From the IMG/VR virus record IMGVR_UViG_3300025141_000766, positions 1-23,688 of that record: a stretch of 23,688 bases of DNA, one strand, 5' to 3'. The position numbers and the translations under genes are program-made. A model generated the notes under the pieces. The model worked only from the letters and a program-made list of their open reading frames with translations. It had not been told where the DNA came from and made no database searches. Below are positions 1 to 7,749 of this stretch, one piece after another. Source of the DNA: a virus. How positions within the stretch are numbered: position 1 is the first letter of the stretch; each line of letters begins with the position of its first letter.

Positions 1-87
1 GATGAGGAAGGAACTGAGACAACTCAGTACAAGAAAGCTGACGAATCTTCTTCTGTTGATGAAGCATTCAATGAGCTTTTGAGCTAA
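1..87 (+). CDS. C-terminal tail of an acidic protein (5' end outside window)
   Basis: The frame is open from base 1 to a TAA at 85-87, giving 28 residues that end in SSSVDEAFNELLS. The tail is acidic and Ser/Thr-rich. A rho-independent terminator follows within 10 nt, and a recombinase gene comes next. An acidic tail just upstream of a UvsX-type recombinase would suit a single-stranded DNA-binding protein. However, no folded domain is visible, so that identity is only a guess. Confidence 0.6.
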   Translation, partial: DEEGTETTQYKKADESSSVDEAFNELLS

Positions 88-94
88 CTTTGAG

Positions 95-120
95 GGCGGG
101 GGTAAAACCCCGCCTTCTTT
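95..120 (+). terminator. Rho-independent terminator between the upstream gene and the recombinase
   Basis: A perfect 7-bp GC stem (GGCGGGG at 95-101 with CCCCGCC at 108-114) closes a 6-nt loop and is followed by TTCTTTTAT. It sits between the TAA at 87 and the recombinase ribosome site at 124-129. A weak promoter-like pair (TTGAGC at 79-84, TAAAAC at 103-108, 18-nt spacer) overlaps it. That would place transcription starts just past the stem. Confidence 0.85.
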
Positions 121-134
121 TATGAGGAGAAAAA

Positions 135-1238
135 ATGGGAGCTAAAAAAGCTGGTAGACTTTCTATTGATGACATGAGGAATCTTATCAATAAGAAAGCA
201 GGTGTGCAGGTTGCACATAACTTAAATAAAGAAAACCCAACAGAAGTAACGGATTGGATCCCTACTGGCTCCCGTTGGCTCGACTCTATTGTTTGTCGGG
301 GTCGATTGGCTGGTGTTCCAGTCGGGAAGGTGACAGAGATTGCCGGATTAGAGGCAACTGGTAAATCATATATGGCAGCACAGGTTGCTGCCAACGCCCA
401 AAAGATGGGCATCGACGTGGTTTACTTCGACTCGGAATCCGCCATCGACCCCACCTTTTTAGAAAGAGCAGGTTGTGATGTCAATACTATTCTTTATGTT
501 CAGGCTCAGTCTGTTGAGTTTGTACTTGAAACTATCGAGGAGCTTCTGGGCTCTAATGAAAATCGCATGCTTTTCATTTGGGACTCTCTTGCTCTTACAC
601 CTGCTATATCCGACGTGGAAGGAGACTTTAATCCGCTTTCTTCCATGGCAGTAAAAGCACGTATTTTGGCTAAGGGGATGTCTAAACTGACTGTTCCTAT
701 TGCTAATAGTCAATCAACTTTCTTGGTCCTGAACCAGTTGAAGACCAATATTACCAGAAGCCCATCTGAGGCTTTGACAACACCATATATGACTCCCGGT
801 GGAAAGGCTATGATTTATGCCTATTCACTCCGTGTTTGGTTGACGGGTCGCAAGGCAAAAGCTTCATTTATTACTGATGATAAAGGCTTTCGTATTGGCT
901 CTGAGGTCAAGGTAAAGCTAGAGAAAAGCAGGTTTGGAACGCAGGGTCGTCAATGCAACTTTAAGATTCTGTGGGGAGATGAGATTGGAGTTCAAGATGA
1001 AGAAAGTTGGCTCGAAGCAATCAAGTCGTCTGACAATATAGTCCAATCAGGTGCTTGGTATCAACTTGTTTATGAAGACGGAACCACTGAGAAATTCCAA
1101 GCTGCGAAGTGGAAAGAAAAACTTCAAAGCGAGAAGTTCAAAACTCGTGTCCTTCAGATTATGGACGAAGAAATTGTTATGAAGTTTGATACTCGTCAAG
1201 GCAAAGCCGAAGACTTCTATGAAGAAAAAGATGAATAA
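135..1238 (+). CDS. uvsX: UvsX/RecA-family DNA strand-exchange recombinase
   Basis: This 367-aa protein is a RecA-fold ATPase that would coat single-stranded DNA and drive strand invasion in recombination-dependent replication and repair. The Walker A motif GLEATGKS is at residues 71-78. The segment YFDSESAID (about 97-105) carries the expected catalytic Glu at 101. Walker B is MLFIWD (145-150). VLNQLKTN (about 198-205) matches the conserved segment before DNA-binding loop L2. Its length lies between E. coli RecA (about 350) and T4 UvsX (about 390). The ATG at 135 is preceded by GAGGAG with 5-nt spacing. The C-terminus is acidic (EDFYEEKDE), as in other RecA proteins. It sits with exonuclease, helicase and nucleotide-reductase genes in one replication block. 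Whether it is closer to RecA or to UvsX cannot be settled by eye. Confidence 0.93.
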   Translation: MGAKKAGRLSIDDMRNLINKKAGVQVAHNLNKENPTEVTDWIPTGSRWLDSIVCRGRLAGVPVGKVTEIAGLEATGKSYMAAQVAANAQKMGIDVVYFDSESAIDPTFLERAGCDVNTILYVQAQSVEFVLETIEELLGSNENRMLFIWDSLALTPAISDVEGDFNPLSSMAVKARILAKGMSKLTVPIANSQSTFLVLNQLKTNITRSPSEALTTPYMTPGGKAMIYAYSLRVWLTGRKAKASFITDDKGFRIGSEVKVKLEKSRFGTQGRQCNFKILWGDEIGVQDEESWLEAIKSSDNIVQSGAWYQLVYEDGTTEKFQAAKWKEKLQSEKFKTRVLQIMDEEIVMKFDTRQGKAEDFYEEKDE

Positions 1239-1280
1239 TTTTCAGGCGTAGCCGTCTAACTAATATAAGAGGAGAGAAGA

Positions 1281-1517
1281 ATGAAAAAACTAATTATTGT
1301 CTCGCTGCTGGCTGTGTTCATGACAGGGTGTGCACTATACATCCCACGACCAGTACCAGTCGTAACCTATTCATATGCAGAGCCAGCGGTCATGGTCATG
1401 CCTACCTATAGGGAACGACGGGTTATTTATCGCTCACCCCCACCAAGGGTGATCAACAACCACTATTACAACAGGTGCAAAGTTTATTACAAAAGAGGCA
1501 AAAAATATTGTCGATAA
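1281..1517 (+). CDS. Small Pro/Tyr-rich phage lipoprotein
   Basis: This 78-aa protein starts at an ATG behind AGGAGAG. It has a lysine start (MKK), a hydrophobic stretch (LIIVSLLAVF) and a lipobox-like MTGC with Cys at 17, so a signal-peptidase-II lipoprotein is likely. The mature part is rich in Pro, Tyr and Arg (IPRPVPVV, YRSPPPRV) and ends in a basic tail with two Cys (CKVYYKRGKKYC). Small proline-rich lipoproteins include outer-membrane spanins of the Rz1 type and superinfection-exclusion lipoproteins. No inner-membrane spanin partner lies next to it, and its replication-gene neighbours do not decide between these roles. A nested terminator/promoter follows at once. Confidence 0.75.
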   Translation: MKKLIIVSLLAVFMTGCALYIPRPVPVVTYSYAEPAVMVMPTYRERRVIYRSPPPRVINNHYYNRCKVYYKRGKKYCR

Positions 1518-1530
1518 AGAATAATAACGT

Positions 1531-1574
1531 TTGACTTTTAGACCTCAGATGGGATATACTGTCTGAGGTTTTTT
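1531..1574 (+). promoter_or_regulatory. Sigma-70-like promoter nested in an intrinsic terminator, upstream of the exonuclease
   Basis: The -35 box is TTGACT (1531-1536) and the -10 box is TATACT (1555-1560), with an 18-nt spacer. ACCTCAGA (1542-1549) pairs with TCTGAGGT (1562-1569), and the 10-nt loop after the G-T pair contains the -10 box. The right arm runs into TTTTTT (1569-1574), so the same DNA also forms a rho-independent terminator for upstream transcripts. The predicted start, near 1567, lies past the left arm, so transcripts begun here could not form the stem. Confidence 0.75.
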
Positions 1575-1586
1575 ATTGAGGTGAAT

Positions 1587-2546
1587 ATGAGTAAGAGAGT
1601 TATTTTTATCGATGCGCTAAACATGTTGTATCGAGCATATATTGTTGATCCAAGCCTATCGACCAATGGGCAACCTATTGGCGGCATCAAGGGATTCTTA
1701 AAGATGAGCCAAAAACTCATTAGGGAAATGAAACCAGACTCCGTTGTTATCGCATGGGATGGAGAGGGAGGCTCTCGACGACGACGACAGATCAAGAAGG
1801 ACTACAAGGCTGGTCGAAAGCCAATTCGCTTGAACCGACAGATTCGCAATCTCACAGAGTCCGAAGAAGTAGAAAATAAGATCTGGCAACAGACCAGACT
1901 CACCGAATACCTCAACCACCTTCCCATAGCTCAGGTTATGCTACCCAGTGTTGAAGCCGATGATGTAATCGGCTATTGCGTCCAGATGGAAAAGTATAAG
2001 GGCTGGCAAAAAATCATTGTCTCTAGCGATAAGGATTTTATTCAGTTATGCGACGAGGAAACTGTACTTTATCGTCCAATACAAAAGGTCTTTTTGAACT
2101 CCAAAAGGGTTTTGGAGGATTATGGCATACATCCTGTAAACTTTGCACTAGCCCGAGCGCTATCTGGTGACAAAAGTGATAACCTACCGGGAGTTCCGGG
2201 GGTTGGCATGAAAACGGTCGCCAAAAGATTCCCCTTCTTTGCAGACGAGAAGGATTGTGATATTGATTTCTTGTTGGACTATTGCAAAGAGAGGAAAGAT
2301 GAAAAACTCAAAGTCTACAATTCAGTGATTGAAAATATAGATCTGATCAGAGACAATTACAAGCTAATGCAGCTTTATGCCCCGAGTATTCATATCCAAG
2401 GAAAGCAAGTTATTAGATCCGCAGTGGAAGACTTTGAATACGAGTTCAACAAGACGGGAATCGTATGCATGATGAACGAGGATGGCTTCGGCGCATACGA
2501 TTGGTCTGATTTGTTCACCGCATCCAAAAGGATGGTAAGAGGCTAA
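1587..2546 (+). CDS. FEN/PIN-type 5'-3' exonuclease (RNase H-like flap nuclease)
   Basis: This 319-aa protein has the motif order of phage and bacterial 5'-nucleases, which remove RNA primers and 5' flaps during lagging-strand synthesis. IFIDALNMLYRAY near the N-terminus supplies Asp9. VEADDVIGY carries Glu123, Asp125 and Asp126. SSDKDFIQL carries Asp148 and Asp150. LSGDKSDNLPGVPGVG (about 193-208) carries Asp195 and Asp198 and begins the helix-hairpin-helix DNA-binding segment. The ATG at 1587 is preferred. An in-frame GTG at 1581 lies within the GAGGTG ribosome site and would add only two residues. There is no polymerase domain, so this is a stand-alone nuclease like T4 RNase H or the T5 enzyme. 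The helicase gene begins directly at its stop (TAAATG). Confidence 0.9.
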   Translation: MSKRVIFIDALNMLYRAYIVDPSLSTNGQPIGGIKGFLKMSQKLIREMKPDSVVIAWDGEGGSRRRRQIKKDYKAGRKPIRLNRQIRNLTESEEVENKIWQQTRLTEYLNHLPIAQVMLPSVEADDVIGYCVQMEKYKGWQKIIVSSDKDFIQLCDEETVLYRPIQKVFLNSKRVLEDYGIHPVNFALARALSGDKSDNLPGVPGVGMKTVAKRFPFFADEKDCDIDFLLDYCKERKDEKLKVYNSVIENIDLIRDNYKLMQLYAPSIHIQGKQVIRSAVEDFEYEFNKTGIVCMMNEDGFGAYDWSDLFTASKRMVRG

Positions 2547-3923
2547 ATGGAAAAAGTAGATTTTTCTAAATTCGGTAAAACGTTTCAGGAAGACCTTGCA
2601 CAACTGATTGTGGAAGATCGCTCCTTTTCTGATCAAATGCAGGAGATTCTAAACTTTGACTTCTTTGAGTTTAGGTACCTACAAGTATTTGTTCAAAAGA
2701 TTTTTGATTACCGTACCAAATACGGTGTCCACCCGACAAACAAAATCATGATCTCCATACTCAGGACTGAGTTAGAGGACGAAAACGACGCGACAAAGAA
2801 ACAAGTAAGAGATTATTTCTCCAGAATTTATAATAGCCCTCCCGATATCAGAGAACAGGATTATATAAAATCTATTGCATTGGACTTTTGTAAGAAGCAG
2901 AAGCTGAAGGAGGCAATGATTGAATCTGTGAAGCTTCTTAAGAAGTCTTCTTTTGACGAAATCAGCGAGGTTCTGAATCAAGCATTGAAGCTTGGTAACG
3001 ACAATGACTTTGGCTACGACTACAAGGCAGACTTTGAAGAACGATTCCAACTCAAAGCAAGAGACCCAGTTTCAACCGGATGGGCTGAGATTGATGGTCT
3101 AACAAGTGGAGGTCTTGGGAAAGGAGAACTCGGCGTCGTCATCGCACCCACCGGCGCAGGTAAATCAATGGCTCTTGTGCATTTAGGCGCAGAGGCTGTG
3201 AAGCAAGGCAAAACGGTGGTACACTACACATTGGAATTGGCTTCTGTTGTCATTGGTAAAAGATATGACAGTTGCATTACTGGTATTATGATGTCTGATG
3301 TTCATGCACTCAAGGAAGAGATTTATGAAAAAGTAACAGACCTCCCCGGAGAATTGATTATTAAAGAATATCCGACAAAATCGGCTAGCCCTAATGATCT
3401 AAAAATTCACTTGGAAAAACTTAGAAAAAGAGACATTGATGTAGACATGATTATCGTAGACTACGGCGACTTGCTACGACCCAATGTCATGCATAAAGAA
3501 AAGAGAATTGAGTTAGAAAGAATTTACGAGCACTTACGAGGATTGGCTCAAGAGTTCAATTGTCCCTGCTATACCGCTAGCCAGACGAACCGATCTGGAT
3601 TGAATGCAGAAGTTATTACGATGGAGTCTATTTCCGAGGCATTTAACAAATGTTTTGTAGCTGATTTTATTTTTTCTTTGTCCAGAACTATTGAAGATAA
3701 AAGCACAAATTCGGGAAGAGTGTTTGTGGCTAAAAATAGAAATGGTCCGGATGGATTAATCTACCCTATATACATGAACACAGGTAATGTCAAAATCAAG
3801 GTGTTACCTCCAACTGGCGAAACTATTGCCGACATTGCTGTAAACTCTGCCAAGAAGCAAGAGAAGATTTTGAAAGAAAGTTACAAGGAATGGAAGCAAG
3901 ACAAAAAGACAAAGGAGACCTAA
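2547..3923 (+). CDS. dnaB: DnaB-type replicative DNA helicase
   Basis: This 458-aa protein has a helical N-terminal region (about 1-150) and a RecA-fold motor domain typical of hexameric replicative helicases. The motor begins at about residue 175 (PVSTGWAEIDGLTSGGLG), a standard DnaB signature. Walker A is APTGAGKS (200-207). Walker B is MIIVDYGD with Asp305. TASQTNRSG matches the H4 motif, and VAKNRNGPDG matches the arginine-finger region near the C-terminus. It would unwind the fork 5' to 3' and recruit primase. No primase gene is visible in the window. The ATG directly abuts the exonuclease stop and an AAGAGG ribosome site lies inside that gene's end, suggesting translational coupling. 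The length is close to T4 gp41 and bacterial DnaB (about 460-475). Confidence 0.93.
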   Translation: MEKVDFSKFGKTFQEDLAQLIVEDRSFSDQMQEILNFDFFEFRYLQVFVQKIFDYRTKYGVHPTNKIMISILRTELEDENDATKKQVRDYFSRIYNSPPDIREQDYIKSIALDFCKKQKLKEAMIESVKLLKKSSFDEISEVLNQALKLGNDNDFGYDYKADFEERFQLKARDPVSTGWAEIDGLTSGGLGKGELGVVIAPTGAGKSMALVHLGAEAVKQGKTVVHYTLELASVVIGKRYDSCITGIMMSDVHALKEEIYEKVTDLPGELIIKEYPTKSASPNDLKIHLEKLRKRDIDVDMIIVDYGDLLRPNVMHKEKRIELERIYEHLRGLAQEFNCPCYTASQTNRSGLNAEVITMESISEAFNKCFVADFIFSLSRTIEDKSTNSGRVFVAKNRNGPDGLIYPIYMNTGNVKIKVLPPTGETIADIAVNSAKKQEKILKESYKEWKQDKKTKET

Positions 3924-3926
3924 TAA

Positions 3927-5795
3927 ATGACAGATAAAAATCAGATTGCTAGGGACATTCTTTCGGATGTAACAGTGCACATGAAATATGCTAGATACCT
4001 TCCAGAGAAAGAGAGAAGGGAAACATGGGCAGAGATTGTAGATAGAAATAAAGAGATGCATACTAAAAAGTATCCAGAGCTACAAAGCGAGATAGATGAT
4101 GCGTATGAGATGGTATACGCAAAGAAAGTTCTACCATCAATGAGATCCATGCAATTTGGAGGCAAACCAATTGAGGTTGCTCCAAACAGAATCTATAATT
4201 GTGCATTTGCACCCATCGACGACTTTCGCGTCTTCAGCGAAGTCATGTTTCTATTGTTAGGCGGCACAGGTGTTGGTTATAGTGTGCAAAAGCACCACGT
4301 AGAAAAGCTACCAGAAATCCAGAAGCCAGCATCCAAACGAACGCGGCGCTTTCTAATTAACGATTCTATAGAAGGGTGGGCTGACGCGGTGAAGGCTTTA
4401 GTACAGTCTTACTTCAAGGGGGGCTCTAAATTACGTTTTGATTATTCAGACATTCGCCCAAAGGGCGCTCGGCTTGTTACCTCTGGCGGCAAAGCACCGG
4501 GTCCACAGCCGCTAAAAGAATGCCTAGTAAAACTCCAAGGCATGTTTGAAGCCAAAGAGAATGGAGATAAACTCACAACTATCGAAGCCCACGATATGAT
4601 CTGCCACATCGCAGACGCAGTATTGGCTGGTGGTATCCGTCGTGCTGCCCTCATCTCTTTGTTCTCTGCTGACGACAATGAAATGATTGCTGCTAAGACA
4701 GGCAACTGGTGGGAGACAGCACCGCAACGAGGCAGGGCAAACAACTCCGTTGTGCTTCTCCGACACAGGATTACAAAAGACTTTTTTCAAGATCTCTGGG
4801 AAAGAGTAAAAGAATCAGGTAGCGGAGAGCCCGGATTTTATTTTTCTAATGATAAAGACTGGGGGACCAATCCTTGCTGCGAAATCGCTCTTAGACCATA
4901 CCAGTTCTGTAATCTAACAGAGGTGAATGTTAGCGATGTTGACAATCAGGATGAGCTAAACAGCAGAGTTAAAACAGCAGCCTTCATTGGAACTTTGCAA
5001 GCTGGTTACTCTGATTTTCACTATCTGCGAGATGTTTGGAGAAGAACCACAGAAAAAGAGGCTCTTATTGGCGTTTCTATGACTGGTATTGCCTCTGGCA
5101 AAGTATTAAATTTGGATACAACTGAAGCCTCTGGAGTAGTGAAAAAGGAAAACGCAAGAGTGGCTAAAATGATAGGTGTCAACAAGGCGGCAAGATGCAC
5201 AACGGTTAAACCAGCGGGAACAACGTCTTTGACTCTTGGGACCTCTAGCGGCATCCACGCTTGGCATAACGAACATTATGTCCGCCGCCTCCGTGTTGGA
5301 AAAAACGAAGCGATCTATAACTACTTGTCCGTCTTCCATCCAGATATGGTAGAAGATGAGTATTTTAGACCGCACGATACGGCTGTTATCTCTATCCCCC
5401 AGAAGGCACCCGAAGATGCAATAATGAGAACCGAGAGCGCTCTTCAATTGCTAAAACGAGTCGCCAAGATTAGCACAGAGTGGGTCAAGCCCGGAACTCG
5501 GAATGGTCAAAACACTCACAATGTATCTGCAACGATCTCAATAAAAGAGGCAGAGTGGGCTGATGTTGGTGAATGGATGTGGGAAAACAGAGACATCTAT
5601 AATGGGCTATCAGTTTTGCCGTATGACGGCGGCAGCTACCGACAGGCACCTTTTGAAGATTGCTCTAAGGAAACTTACGAAGCCATGCTAGAAAGCTTGG
5701 AAGAAGTGGACTTGACAAAAGTGATAGAGGTAGAAGACAATACTAACCTAACCGGGGAATTGGCTTGCGCCGGAGGCGCATGCGAAATAAAGTAA
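3927..5795 (+). CDS. nrdJ: Monomeric class II (adenosylcobalamin-dependent) ribonucleoside-triphosphate reductase
   Basis: This 622-aa protein converts ribonucleotides to deoxyribonucleotides using adenosylcobalamin as the radical source. The residues expected from the Lactobacillus leichmannii enzyme appear in order. Cys92 (YNCAFAPIDD) and Cys328 (QFCNLTEV) form the active-site reducible pair. NPCCEI supplies Asn315, the radical Cys317 and Glu319. The C-terminal shuttle pair is Cys614/Cys619 (ACAGGACEIK). The 11-residue spacing from Cys317 to Cys328 matches the family. There is no separate small-subunit gene beside it, as expected for class II. It is shorter than the roughly 740-aa bacterial enzyme. 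An AAGGAG site precedes the ATG. The glutaredoxin encoded near 22242 might reduce its tail cysteines, which is inference. Confidence 0.93.
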   Translation: MTDKNQIARDILSDVTVHMKYARYLPEKERRETWAEIVDRNKEMHTKKYPELQSEIDDAYEMVYAKKVLPSMRSMQFGGKPIEVAPNRIYNCAFAPIDDFRVFSEVMFLLLGGTGVGYSVQKHHVEKLPEIQKPASKRTRRFLINDSIEGWADAVKALVQSYFKGGSKLRFDYSDIRPKGARLVTSGGKAPGPQPLKECLVKLQGMFEAKENGDKLTTIEAHDMICHIADAVLAGGIRRAALISLFSADDNEMIAAKTGNWWETAPQRGRANNSVVLLRHRITKDFFQDLWERVKESGSGEPGFYFSNDKDWGTNPCCEIALRPYQFCNLTEVNVSDVDNQDELNSRVKTAAFIGTLQAGYSDFHYLRDVWRRTTEKEALIGVSMTGIASGKVLNLDTTEASGVVKKENARVAKMIGVNKAARCTTVKPAGTTSLTLGTSSGIHAWHNEHYVRRLRVGKNEAIYNYLSVFHPDMVEDEYFRPHDTAVISIPQKAPEDAIMRTESALQLLKRVAKISTEWVKPGTRNGQNTHNVSATISIKEAEWADVGEWMWENRDIYNGLSVLPYDGGSYRQAPFEDCSKETYEAMLESLEEVDLTKVIEVEDNTNLTGELACAGGACEIK

Positions 5796-5803
5796 AAAAA
5801 AGC

Positions 5804-5840
5804 TTGACTTCCTCTCACATAAGGTATATTATGTGTGAGA
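5804..5840 (+). promoter_or_regulatory. Strong promoter with a dyad across the -10 box, upstream of the GroES cluster
   Basis: TTGACT (5804-5809) and TATTAT (5827-5832) are 17 nt apart. The -10 lies within an inverted repeat: ACATAA (5817-5822) pairs with TTATGT (5829-5834). The flanking TCTC (5813-5816) and GAGA (5837-5840) continue the pairing after a 2-nt bulge. No T-run follows, so this is more likely an operator or an RNA hairpin than a terminator. The predicted start is near 5839, about 38 nt upstream of the next ATG. Confidence 0.7.
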
Positions 5841-5876
5841 ATTGTAAAAAACATTTGTGTAAATAAAGGAGAAAAC

Positions 5877-6167
5877 ATGTTTGGAAAGCCAGTACCAGCA
5901 ATTGAAATTGTTGTAGAACAGAAGGAAGTAGTCCAGAAAGAGGAGCACATCTCAAACTATATCAAAGCCCTTGCAGCCGTTGAAGATGAGATGGAACCTT
6001 TGAAGGAACATAAGAGGGACTTGAAAGCCAACTACATTGAGAATGAATGGCTTTCAAAAGAAGAGATTAGTATGGCTGTGAAAGCATATCGTTTGCTAAA
6101 GGGCGACACCGACATGGACCAGCTAATGGACTTCTACGACCGCGTTTCAAAAACTGTTACAAAATAA
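5877..6167 (+). CDS. Small helical protein of unknown function
   Basis: This is a 96-aa protein that I do not recognise. The ATG at 5877 is chosen because AGGAG lies 5-6 nt upstream; an earlier in-frame GTG at 5835 overlaps the promoter dyad. Residues 15-60 are rich in Glu, Lys and Gln and probably helical or coiled coil. This is followed by a compact-looking segment with NEWLSKEEISMAVKAYRLL and DTDMDQLMDFYDRV. There is no signal peptide and no membrane segment. It is the first gene after the 5804 promoter and sits 9 nt before the GroES-like gene, so it is probably made early and together with it. Confidence 0.75.
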   Translation: MFGKPVPAIEIVVEQKEVVQKEEHISNYIKALAAVEDEMEPLKEHKRDLKANYIENEWLSKEEISMAVKAYRLLKGDTDMDQLMDFYDRVSKTVTK

Positions 6168-6176
6168 GGGGGGCAA

Positions 6177-6461
6177 ATGAATTTTTATCCTTGCAATAGG
6201 CACTTGTTAGTAGAAAAGACGGAACTTGAAGCAGAGGGGCATACGCCCCCTGCTGTCTTGCTTCCTGACGATTATAAGCCAAAAACAGACACCTACGGCG
6301 CGTACAAACTTCTTGTCGATGCCAATGACTGCTCTTTGGATGTTGATCCCGGCGACACTGTTATAGCAGAGCAAAGCATGGTTAAAGAGGTAGAGCATGG
6401 TGGGCAAAAGTATTTTTTAGTTCAGGAAAACTATGTCTTGGGCGTCTTCTCCGAGGAGTAA
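6177..6461 (+). CDS. groES: GroES-like co-chaperonin (Cpn10 fold, gp31-like)
   Basis: This 94-aa protein matches the Cpn10 plan. It opens with a strand like the GroES start (MNFYPCNRHLLVEK). A mobile-loop-length segment follows, with a hydrophobic AVLL triplet (about 27-30) where GroES has IVL, the chaperonin contact. Next come the central LDVDPGDTVIA, equivalent to the GroES VKVGDIVIF turn, and the closing strand ENYVLGVF. It would cap a GroEL ring, either the host's or the phage's own encoded at 19422, and could adapt the chamber for virion proteins, as T4 gp31 does. The ribosome site is AAGGGGGG. The same 12-mer AAGGGGGGCAAA occurs near a possible start at 7776. The downstream ATG follows its TAA directly. 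Confidence 0.85.
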   Translation: MNFYPCNRHLLVEKTELEAEGHTPPAVLLPDDYKPKTDTYGAYKLLVDANDCSLDVDPGDTVIAEQSMVKEVEHGGQKYFLVQENYVLGVFSEE

Positions 6462-7010
6462 ATGGATATTTCACACCTTATATGTGTTGCTGCCACTGCA
6501 CTTTCAATTTTCCCAAACTCGGACACAGTTTGCAAGCATGTGAACGTCGTTGTTGAACAATCTGATAAAAACGACATCGACCCCACTCTCCTTGTATCTT
6601 TGATAGCTGTAGAAAGCAACTGGAAACCGCATGTGGTCAGTCCTGCAAATGCATGTGGGTTGACACAAGCCTTGCCCAAGTATACAAAGAAGTATGGAGG
6701 CAAAGATCGCAACCTTACATGTGAGGAGTTGAAAGACCCGAACACAAGCATTACAGTGGGCGCGAAGATATTGAGCTACTGGGTCCACTCTTATGCGAGA
6801 GGTAACAAGACAACGGCTTTGTGTGGGTACAACGCAGGTTTTAGATGCAAGGGAGAAAATCGCAACGCTACTGGCATTAGGTATGCAAAAAAGGTTTTGA
6901 AATACCAAAGAATCTTGAAGCGTGAGATAAGGAAGAGAGAAAATGAAGAAAATAAACACACCAAAAATTGTGATAGGTTCTTCCTTGGAGTCAGTTCTTT
7001 TTGCCTCTAG
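6462..7010 (+). CDS. Lytic transglycosylase (SLT/lysozyme-like domain)
   Basis: This 182-aa protein starts with a hydrophobic segment (HLICVAATALSIF) that could act as a secretion signal or anchor. The SLT domain follows. ESNW has the catalytic Glu at 51, then SPANACGLTQ (60-69) and CGYNAG (121-126) with the conserved Tyr/Asn. It would cleave the MurNAc-GlcNAc bond of peptidoglycan, either for lysis or as a virion-associated enzyme during DNA entry. Several Cys (24, 65, 87, 121, 129) suggest disulfides in an exported protein. The basic C-terminal tail after about residue 150 overlaps the next gene by 68 nt and does not look conserved. The ATG follows the GroES-like stop directly. The SLT assignment is firm; its stage of action is not. 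Confidence 0.88.
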   Translation: MDISHLICVAATALSIFPNSDTVCKHVNVVVEQSDKNDIDPTLLVSLIAVESNWKPHVVSPANACGLTQALPKYTKKYGGKDRNLTCEELKDPNTSITVGAKILSYWVHSYARGNKTTALCGYNAGFRCKGENRNATGIRYAKKVLKYQRILKREIRKRENEENKHTKNCDRFFLGVSSFCL

Positions 7011-7749
7011 AAATAACTGCACACTTATTCTAAATAAAGTTAACCCACCTGAAATTTATGAAGCACAAGACCTTGAGGCGTGGAACAGAATAACATTTCT
7101 GTTATCCATGACCGGCAAGATCCCAATGTCCGACAAAACTTCAACAATCAGAATAATTGAAGAAGAGAAAAAAATAAAAGTTTTTACACTATCAAGCAGG
7201 ATGATTGAGTTTGCTTGCGATAAAGTCTTTGTTTTTGATGACGAGAATGTTGAAGGTCTCCCCGTTCCGACCACTAAGCACAAAAACCCCAAGAAGAAGA
7301 TTCTGGACTGGGTTAATGTGAGAGCGGGGATGTTGCACGAGTTTGAACTCATTGAAACGGGAGATGAATTTGTTAGTGAGATTCATTTTTATAAATCGCC
7401 TCGAATTGACGGAGATCATGAACACAAAGATTTAGTTGCCATCTCATATCTGACAGAGGAACAAATAAAAGACCACTCCTACTCAGACCTAATGACTTTG
7501 TACAAGGCAAAAGAGATAATGAAATCGCAAGGCATCAGAGGACCGAGAAATGGAAGAGACTCTAACAATCCAGAAAAGTACAAATACTATGATGTAAAAT
7601 TAGAGATGAATCGACGCGAAATAAAGAAGCTGCACATGGATTCATACGAGGACACAGGATTCATTTCCTTTTGTAAAAGGGATACTTACACCGAAAGGAA
7701 TGAATATATTTCAAAGCTCCATAATTACACTAGAGGTGGCGAGCGATGA
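6943..7749 (+). CDS. Protein of unknown function with a Rossmann-like N-terminus
   Basis: This is a 268-aa protein that I cannot assign. It opens with a beta-strand and glycine turn (PKIVIGSSLESVLFA) followed by a helix and a second strand (CTLILNK). That resembles the start of a nucleotide- or flavin-binding Rossmann fold, but no full GxGxxG is present. The remainder is mixed charged sequence with DPN/DNNPEKYKYYD-type segments and no membrane span. The ATG at 6943 is preferred despite a 68-nt overlap with the transglycosylase, because the ordered N-terminal fold would be lost with later starts and GGAAGAGAG lies upstream. It ends in an ATGA overlap with the Met-rich gene, so the two are probably translated together. 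Confidence 0.75.
   Translation: MKKINTPKIVIGSSLESVLFASRNNCTLILNKVNPPEIYEAQDLEAWNRITFLLSMTGKIPMSDKTSTIRIIEEEKKIKVFTLSSRMIEFACDKVFVFDDENVEGLPVPTTKHKNPKKKILDWVNVRAGMLHEFELIETGDEFVSEIHFYKSPRIDGDHEHKDLVAISYLTEEQIKDHSYSDLMTLYKAKEIMKSQGIRGPRNGRDSNNPEKYKYYDVKLEMNRREIKKLHMDSYEDTGFISFCKRDTYTERNEYISKLHNYTRGGER

Noticed and set aside
5825-5830. TATATT as the -10 box of the 5804 promoter
   Set aside because: It would leave only a 15-nt spacer. TATTAT two bases further gives the standard 17 nt.
6504-7022. A 172-aa open frame on the minus strand
   Set aside because: It lies opposite the transglycosylase, which has clear catalytic motifs. No conserved segment is visible in it, and no other gene here uses the minus strand.
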